Positions 6,356-10,253 of a DNA stretch of 10,253 nucleotides are shown here, one piece after another. This DNA is from an uncultured Lachnospiraceae bacterium (GTDB lineage Bacteria > Bacillota > Clostridia > Lachnospirales > Lachnospiraceae). A program made the position numbers and the translations under genes. Below the pieces are notes generated by a model. That model ran no database searches. It was given only the letters and a program-made list of their open reading frames with translations, and was not told where the DNA came from. The DNA lies in NCBI GenBank assembly GCA_902473545.1, contig CABRSG010000061.1, forward strand, positions 1 through 10,253, written 5' to 3'. How positions within the stretch are numbered: position 1 is the stretch's first letter; every line of letters starts with the position of its first letter.

Positions 6356-6852
6356 CGATTTATATGGAAAAGGAATGCGGCAGAGAACTTCCGTTTGACT
6401 GGAAGGAGACTGCGAAAGAGGTTGTGGAGGCTGTGCTGGACTATGCGGAATGTCCGTATGAGGCGGAGGTTTCCGTCACACTCACGGACGATGCTGAAAT
6501 CCGCGTGATCAACCGCGAGCAGCGCGGGATCGACGCTTCCACCGACGTACTGTCCTTTCCGATGGTCGACTACGAGATACCGGGAAATTTTGATTTCCTG
6601 GAGGATGAGCCGGCAGACTGCTTTCATCCGGAGAGCGGCGAGCTGATGCTCGGTGACATCGTGATCTCGCTCGACCATGTATACGCGCAGGCCAGGCAGT
6701 ACGGTCATTCCCTGCTGCGCGAGTACGCTTTTCTGATCGCGCACAGTATGTTCCATCTGATCGGCTACGACCACATGACGCCGGAGGAAGCGGCGGAAAT
6801 GGAAGAGAAGCAGCGGGAGGTTCTGGAAAGACTGAATATCACGAGGGATTAG
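6352..6852 (+). CDS. ybeY: YbeY, rRNA maturation RNase
   Basis: A 166-residue UPF0054 protein. The zinc site is HSMFHLIGYDH at 131-141 (H131, H135, H141), matching the family pattern H-x3-H-x5-H; Ser-Met-Phe replaces the commoner Gly-x-Leu. Other family marks are the N-R-E/Q-RGIDASTDVLSFP segment at 54-70 and GELMLGDIVIS at 96-106. The acidic insert DFLEDEPADCFHPES between them is longer than in E. coli YbeY and is typical of clostridial members as far as I recall. YbeY is a metal-dependent endoribonuclease involved in 16S rRNA 3'-end maturation and 70S quality control. The ATG overlaps phoH's stop; GGAGG lies at 6341-6345. In Bacillus the next genes are usually dgkA and era; here they are absent. 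Confidence 0.96.
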   Translation: MTIYMEKECGRELPFDWKETAKEVVEAVLDYAECPYEAEVSVTLTDDAEIRVINREQRGIDASTDVLSFPMVDYEIPGNFDFLEDEPADCFHPESGELMLGDIVISLDHVYAQARQYGHSLLREYAFLIAHSMFHLIGYDHMTPEEAAEMEEKQREVLERLNITRD

Positions 6853-6879
6853 ACATAATTTTTTTAAGGAGGAAGTATC

Positions 6880-7980
6880 ATGAAAAAGAAAATTTTGACA
6901 GCAATGACAGCGCTTGGTATCTTGGCAGTCTGCATGTTCGGAACAACGGCAGGCGCTGAGGATTCCTTTAATCCGTCCTGGCGGGAAGCTCCCACGCGCA
7001 GCGGGGCGCTCCTGGAGACGCCGGATGCAAACGGACAGGTGCGAAGCTTCCTTACCGGAAAGCTGACGGACGCATCCGTCGCGCAGGTCCGCCCGATGTC
7101 GGTGATGATCAACAACATTATCAACGCGATGCCGCAGGCAGGCATTTCCAAAGCCGATGTGGTATATGAGGCGCCGGTGGAAGGGGAGATCACACGTCTC
7201 CTTGCGATTTTTGAGGACTATGCGGATCTGGAAAAATTAGGGCCGGTGAGGAGCTGCCGCGACTATTTCATCGACTTTGCGATGGAATTTGACGCGATTT
7301 ACACGCATTACGGACAGGCGGTTTATGCCTATGATCTCCTGAATTCCGATATGCTGGACAACATCAGCGGTCTGCAGTATCAGGACGGCGTCGGCGAGAT
7401 TTACGGCTACGCCGGAGAAGATATTTTTTACCGCACGGATGATCGTCCGGCTCCGCACAACGCCTACACCAGCTACAACGGACTGATGACGGCGGTTGAG
7501 CGCAAAGGCTACAGTATGCAGTATGCGGACGACTACAGCGGACATTTCCTGTTTGCAGAGGACGGTGAGCGTGTTTCCTACACAGACGGCACAGCTACCT
7601 ACATCCGTCCGAGCCTTTACAGCAATAATCCGTACTTTGAGTATGATGCTGCGAGCGGACTTTACATGCGCTTCCAGTACGGCGATCAGCAGATCGACGA
7701 GCTGACCGGCAGCCAGCTCGGATACGACAATGTGATCATTCAGTACTGCCCGTTGCGCGCGTACGATGACAACGGTTACATTGATATCGACACCCATTCC
7801 GGCGGTTCGGCAATTCTGTTTACGAACGGCACCTACCAGAATGCCACCTGGAGCAAAGACAGTAACTACGGCGTTACCAGATATTACGACGCTTCCGGAA
7901 ATGAGCTGAAAATCAACCAGGGCAAGACCTGGATCTGCATTGTACAGGATACAAAAAACGGCGACACACTGATCCAGTGA
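6880..7980 (+). CDS. DUF3048 (YerB-like) secreted protein
   Basis: A 366-residue protein with an N-terminal signal peptide: KKK, a hydrophobic core to about 22, then TAGA before E27, fitting signal peptidase I. C18 is preceded by Leu-Ala-Val, a poor lipobox, so unlike B. subtilis YerB it is probably not a lipoprotein. The N-terminal DUF3048 domain (about 65-215) shows VRPMSVMINN, GISKADVVYEAPVEGEITR, the very characteristic LGPVRSCRDYFIDFA at 120-134, and PAPHNAYTS at 190-198. The C-terminal domain (about 240-365) includes DNVIIQY and the closing GKTWICIVQ. It should act outside the membrane; its function is not known. A strong AAGGAGGAA site at 6866-6874 precedes the ATG. The gap to ybeY is 27 bases with no terminator, and the flippase starts 25 bases after the stop. 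Confidence 0.93.
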   Translation: MKKKILTAMTALGILAVCMFGTTAGAEDSFNPSWREAPTRSGALLETPDANGQVRSFLTGKLTDASVAQVRPMSVMINNIINAMPQAGISKADVVYEAPVEGEITRLLAIFEDYADLEKLGPVRSCRDYFIDFAMEFDAIYTHYGQAVYAYDLLNSDMLDNISGLQYQDGVGEIYGYAGEDIFYRTDDRPAPHNAYTSYNGLMTAVERKGYSMQYADDYSGHFLFAEDGERVSYTDGTATYIRPSLYSNNPYFEYDAASGLYMRFQYGDQQIDELTGSQLGYDNVIIQYCPLRAYDDNGYIDIDTHSGGSAILFTNGTYQNATWSKDSNYGVTRYYDASGNELKINQGKTWICIVQDTKNGDTLIQ

Positions 7981-8005
7981 TCGCCGCGCGGGAGGAAACA
8001 GGCAA

Positions 8006-9154
8006 GTGGAAAGTAAGAAAAACAAATCAAATTTTTTAGTACAGGGAACAATCCTGGCGGTCGCTGCGATCGTCGCGAAGATTATCGGTATGATCTACCG
8101 CATCCCGCTTTCCCGGATTCTGGGGGACGAGGCGTACTCATATTATGGAACGGCAAACGAGATCTACACGATTCTGCTCATGATCTCAACCTTCAGCCTG
8201 CCGCTTGCGGTGTCAAAGATGGTATCGGAAAAGGTACATCTCGGCGAGTGGAAAAATGCGCAGAAGATTTTCCGCTGCTCCATGAAATTTGCGCTCGTGA
8301 GTGGGGCAGTCATGTCGATTCTCTGCTTCCTGCTTGCCGACGTTATTACCGGAACTATTATGAAGGTGGGAAGCGCAGCCTACGCGCTGCGCGTGCTTTC
8401 CATCGCGATCTTTCTGTTCGCGATCACCGGCGTACTGCGCGGATTTTTCCAGGGACATGAGACGATGGTCCCGACCGCCGTGTCGCAGGTGATCGAGCAG
8501 ATCATCCATGCGGTGGTTTCCATCGCACTGGCGGCTGCTCTTTTAAACTACGGGCGCTCCCTTACCGGCAAGGATGAGACGTATGCCTCCGCGCTCGGCG
8601 CGGCGGGCGCAACGGCGGGCACGGTTGCCGGCGTTCTGGTGGCGCTCATCATGCTGCTTGTCGTGTACGTCTCCTTCCAGAAATCGTACCGCAGGCGGAT
8701 GAAAAGTGATATGACAAAGCATCTGGAATCTGACCGGGATATTTATTATGCGATCATTATGACGATCCTCCCGGTTATTCTGAGCACGCTGCTATACAAC
8801 ATCAGTCCGTCGCTGGATCAGGGAATCTTTAACAACATTCTGGCGGCGCAGGGCTACCCCAGCCAGCAGTACAATACCATTTACGGTATCTATTTAAGCA
8901 AATACCGCGTTCTGATGAATGTACCGCTTGCGCTTGCTTCGAGCCTTTCGCCCTCGGTGGTGCCGACGCTCACCGCCGCGATGGTGGATGGAAATTATAA
9001 GGACGCGCGTTTAAAGGTGCGCTCCACCATGCGCTACACTATGATCCTCACGATCCCGTGTGCAGTCGGCATGGCGGCGCTCGCGCATCCGATCATGGCG
9101 CTGATCTACAACGACTGGCGCGCGCTTCCGGCTGGAATCATGCAGGCGCACTGA
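8006..9154 (+). CDS. SpoVB/MurJ-like polysaccharide flippase, N-terminal part (frameshifted)
   Basis: The first 382 codons of a MATE/MOP-superfamily flippase of the SpoVB type. Seen are LVQGTILAVAAIVAKIIGMI in the first membrane helix, YRIPLSRILGDEAYSYYGTA at 31-50, RGFFQGHETMVPTAVSQV at 145-162, and NVPLALASSLSPSVVPTL at 305-322, all family hallmarks. About ten membrane helices are encoded here. Relatives flip lipid-linked cell wall or polysaccharide precursors across the membrane; some are needed for spore cortex formation. The GTG start at 8006 follows GGGAGGA (7990-7996). The frame closes with TGA at 9152-9154, directly after GIMQA, whereas the homologous sequence continues in the next frame from GGC at 9145. 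The product therefore lacks the last 3-4 helices unless the frames are joined. Automated annotation may call 8006-9666 a pseudogene. Confidence 0.9.
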   Translation: MESKKNKSNFLVQGTILAVAAIVAKIIGMIYRIPLSRILGDEAYSYYGTANEIYTILLMISTFSLPLAVSKMVSEKVHLGEWKNAQKIFRCSMKFALVSGAVMSILCFLLADVITGTIMKVGSAAYALRVLSIAIFLFAITGVLRGFFQGHETMVPTAVSQVIEQIIHAVVSIALAAALLNYGRSLTGKDETYASALGAAGATAGTVAGVLVALIMLLVVYVSFQKSYRRRMKSDMTKHLESDRDIYYAIIMTILPVILSTLLYNISPSLDQGIFNNILAAQGYPSQQYNTIYGIYLSKYRVLMNVPLALASSLSPSVVPTLTAAMVDGNYKDARLKVRSTMRYTMILTIPCAVGMAALAHPIMALIYNDWRALPAGIMQAH

Positions 9155-9156
9155 TG
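9143..9156 (+). other. Frameshift site with TGATG stop/start overlap in the flippase gene
   Basis: The bases CA-GGCG-CACTG at 9143-9153 carry one GGCG. Doubling it would give codons CAG-GCG-GGC-GCA-CTG (Q-A-G-A-L), restoring one open frame and the expected family sequence. A single missing G also restores the frame but drops one residue. The N-part stops at TGA 9152-9154 and the C-part has ATG at 9154-9156. Causes could be a real slippage mutation, a reversible phase switch, or a sequencing or assembly error. Confidence 0.8.
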
Positions 9157-9666
9157 ATCGTGCTTTTCGCGATCTCCACGCTTTCTACCGCCGTGCTGCA
9201 GGGCATCGGACGCATGAAGGAACCGGTGATCAACACCGCGATCTCGCTTGTCATCCACGTGATCGTGCTTGTCGTTCTGCTCAAGCAGTTCCGGCTGAAT
9301 ATTTACGGTGTTGTCTATGCAAACACGCTGTTCGCTTTTATCATCTGCATTCTGAACGGACTTTGCATCAAGCGTCATCTGCGCTACCGTCAGGAGCTGC
9401 GCAAGACGTTTTTGATCCCGCTGCTCGCGTCGGCGGTGATGGGCGTTGGCGCATACCTGATCTATTATGCGATCAACAGTCTGATGAATATTCTGTTCGT
9501 GGACTGGGCATCAAACATGGTCGCAACCCTCATTGCGATCCTTGCAGGCGCGGCAATCTACGTATTTCTGCTGATTAAACTGCGGGGCATCCGTGAGAGT
9601 GAAATCGCAAACCTTCCAAAAGGAGAGCTGATGGTGCGCATACTGCGCAAAATCCATTTCCTGTAA
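9154..9666 (+). CDS. SpoVB/MurJ-like flippase, C-terminal part (frameshifted)
   Basis: The remaining 170 codons of the flippase, in the frame one base ahead of the N-part (homology from GGC at 9145). It begins MIVLFAISTLSTAVLQGIGR, the family's late conserved helix, where LQGIxR is typical. Membrane helices follow around ISLVIHVIVLVVLL, IYGVVYANTLFAFIICIL, LIPLLASAVMGVGAYLIYY and ATLIAILAGAAIYVFLLI. The end is a basic tail (LPKGELMVRILRKIHFL). ATG 9154 overlaps the preceding stop as TGATG, so ribosomes finishing the N-part could reinitiate; the local site is weak (AGG at 9144-9146). Whether it is made as a separate subunit, fused by frameshifting, or not made at all cannot be decided. No disabling mutation is seen after the break, which argues for a recent event or an artefact. 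Confidence 0.85.
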   Translation: MIVLFAISTLSTAVLQGIGRMKEPVINTAISLVIHVIVLVVLLKQFRLNIYGVVYANTLFAFIICILNGLCIKRHLRYRQELRKTFLIPLLASAVMGVGAYLIYYAINSLMNILFVDWASNMVATLIAILAGAAIYVFLLIKLRGIRESEIANLPKGELMVRILRKIHFL

Positions 9667-9703
9667 AGACTACACCGACTATCAGAGAAGGCAGGAAGAA
9701 ACT

Positions 9704-10253
9704 GTGGACTACAGAGAACGCTTAAAAGAAAAAAAACGGATTATCATCAAAATCGGCTCGTCCTCACTTACCCATGCAGCGACCGGGGCGCCCGATCTTA
9801 CAAAGCTGGAAATCCTTGTGCGCGAGGTGTGCAACCTGCGCAACATGGGCAAGGAGGTAATTCTTGTATCTTCCGGAGCGATCGCAGTGGGGCGCAGTGC
9901 CATCGGCATCAAAAAACGCCCGGACAGAGTGGACATCCAGCAGGCGTGCGCGGCGATCGGACAGGCAAAGCTGATGATGATCTACCAGAAGCTTTTTGCG
10001 GAGTACGGGCATATGGCGGCACAGGTTCTGATGACGAACTATACCATGACCGACCCCGTCAGCAGGCAGAATGCTTTTAATACGTTCCGCGAGCTTTTAT
10101 ATCTCGGAGCGGTTCCGATCGTAAATGAGAATGACACGGTGGCGACCTACGAGATTCAGTTTGGCGACAACGATATGCTCTCGGCGCTGGTGGCATCGCT
10201 GACGGAGGCGGATCTTCTGATTCTGCTCTCCGATATTGACGGCCTGTTCACCG
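9704..10253 (+). CDS. proB: Glutamate 5-kinase ProB, N-terminal part (runs off the window)
   Basis: The first 183 codons of an amino-acid-kinase-family protein, open to the right edge. Diagnostic motifs are IIIKIGSSSLT (13-23, nucleotide-binding start), VILVSSGAIAVG (52-63), IQQACAAIGQ (78-87), VPIVNENDTV (137-146, the glutamate-binding Asn-Glu-Asn-Asp), FGDNDMLSALVA (153-164) and LLSDIDGLFT (174-183). It phosphorylates L-glutamate to glutamyl-5-phosphate, the first step of proline synthesis, in the cytoplasm; in many bacteria proline inhibits it. The GTG start at 9704 is 5 bases after AGGAAG (9693-9698), and the codons before it do not resemble family sequence. It lies 37 bases after the flippase. 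Whether a C-terminal PUA domain and a following proA exist cannot be seen. Confidence 0.96.
   Translation, partial: MDYRERLKEKKRIIIKIGSSSLTHAATGAPDLTKLEILVREVCNLRNMGKEVILVSSGAIAVGRSAIGIKKRPDRVDIQQACAAIGQAKLMMIYQKLFAEYGHMAAQVLMTNYTMTDPVSRQNAFNTFRELLYLGAVPIVNENDTVATYEIQFGDNDMLSALVASLTEADLLILLSDIDGLFT

Noticed and set aside
6235..6774. Open frame of 179 codons on the - strand opposite phoH and ybeY
   Set aside because: It lies across two genes with intact catalytic motifs on the + strand; the peptide shows no domain and begins without a ribosome site.
7237..8025. Long open frame of 262 codons on the - strand opposite the DUF3048 gene
   Set aside because: It is the mirror of a well-supported gene with a signal peptide and family motifs. 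Its translation is valine-rich and low in recognisable structure, and it has no ribosome site; GC-rich codons commonly leave such frames open.

Overview
The window reads as part of a chromosome from a spore-forming Clostridia, most likely Lachnospiraceae. This rests on strong AGGAGG-type ribosome binding sites, the sporulation pair yqfC-yqfD directly ahead of phoH and ybeY, a DUF3048 (YerB-like) secreted protein, a SpoVB-type flippase and proB. All recognised genes lie on the + strand. No rRNA, tRNA, CRISPR array, insertion sequence, integrase or convincing intrinsic terminator was seen.

Left part (1-2460). The window opens in the last 49 codons of rlmH, a 23S rRNA methyltransferase. Immediately after its stop begins a visibly AT-rich stretch (21 G+C in bases 181-240, against 33 G+C in bases 5941-6000). 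It holds four small stand-alone genes: two GNAT acetyltransferases, a DUF1349 protein and a VOC/glyoxalase-fold protein. They look like accessory cargo between core genes.

Middle part (2488-3737). A HAD phosphatase of the phosphoglycolate phosphatase type overlaps by 4 bases a cysteine-rich DUF2284 protein with a ferredoxin-like cysteine cluster.

Right part (3750-10253). A possible sigma-E-type promoter precedes yqfC, yqfD, phoH and ybeY. The last three are joined by 4-base ATGA overlaps. DUF3048, the flippase and proB follow with gaps of 25-37 bases, so the whole run may be one transcription unit combining sporulation, ribosome maturation, envelope and proline synthesis functions.

Two details matter most for annotation. 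First, yqfD has no usual start codon where its conserved N-terminus begins; a CTG at 4059 sits at ideal distance from a strong Shine-Dalgarno, 16 codons before the first ATG. Second, the flippase is split by a frameshift near 9145 that is best explained by loss of one copy of a GGCG tandem repeat. The break leaves a TGATG stop/start overlap that could permit two-piece expression. No wholly new system was recognised.
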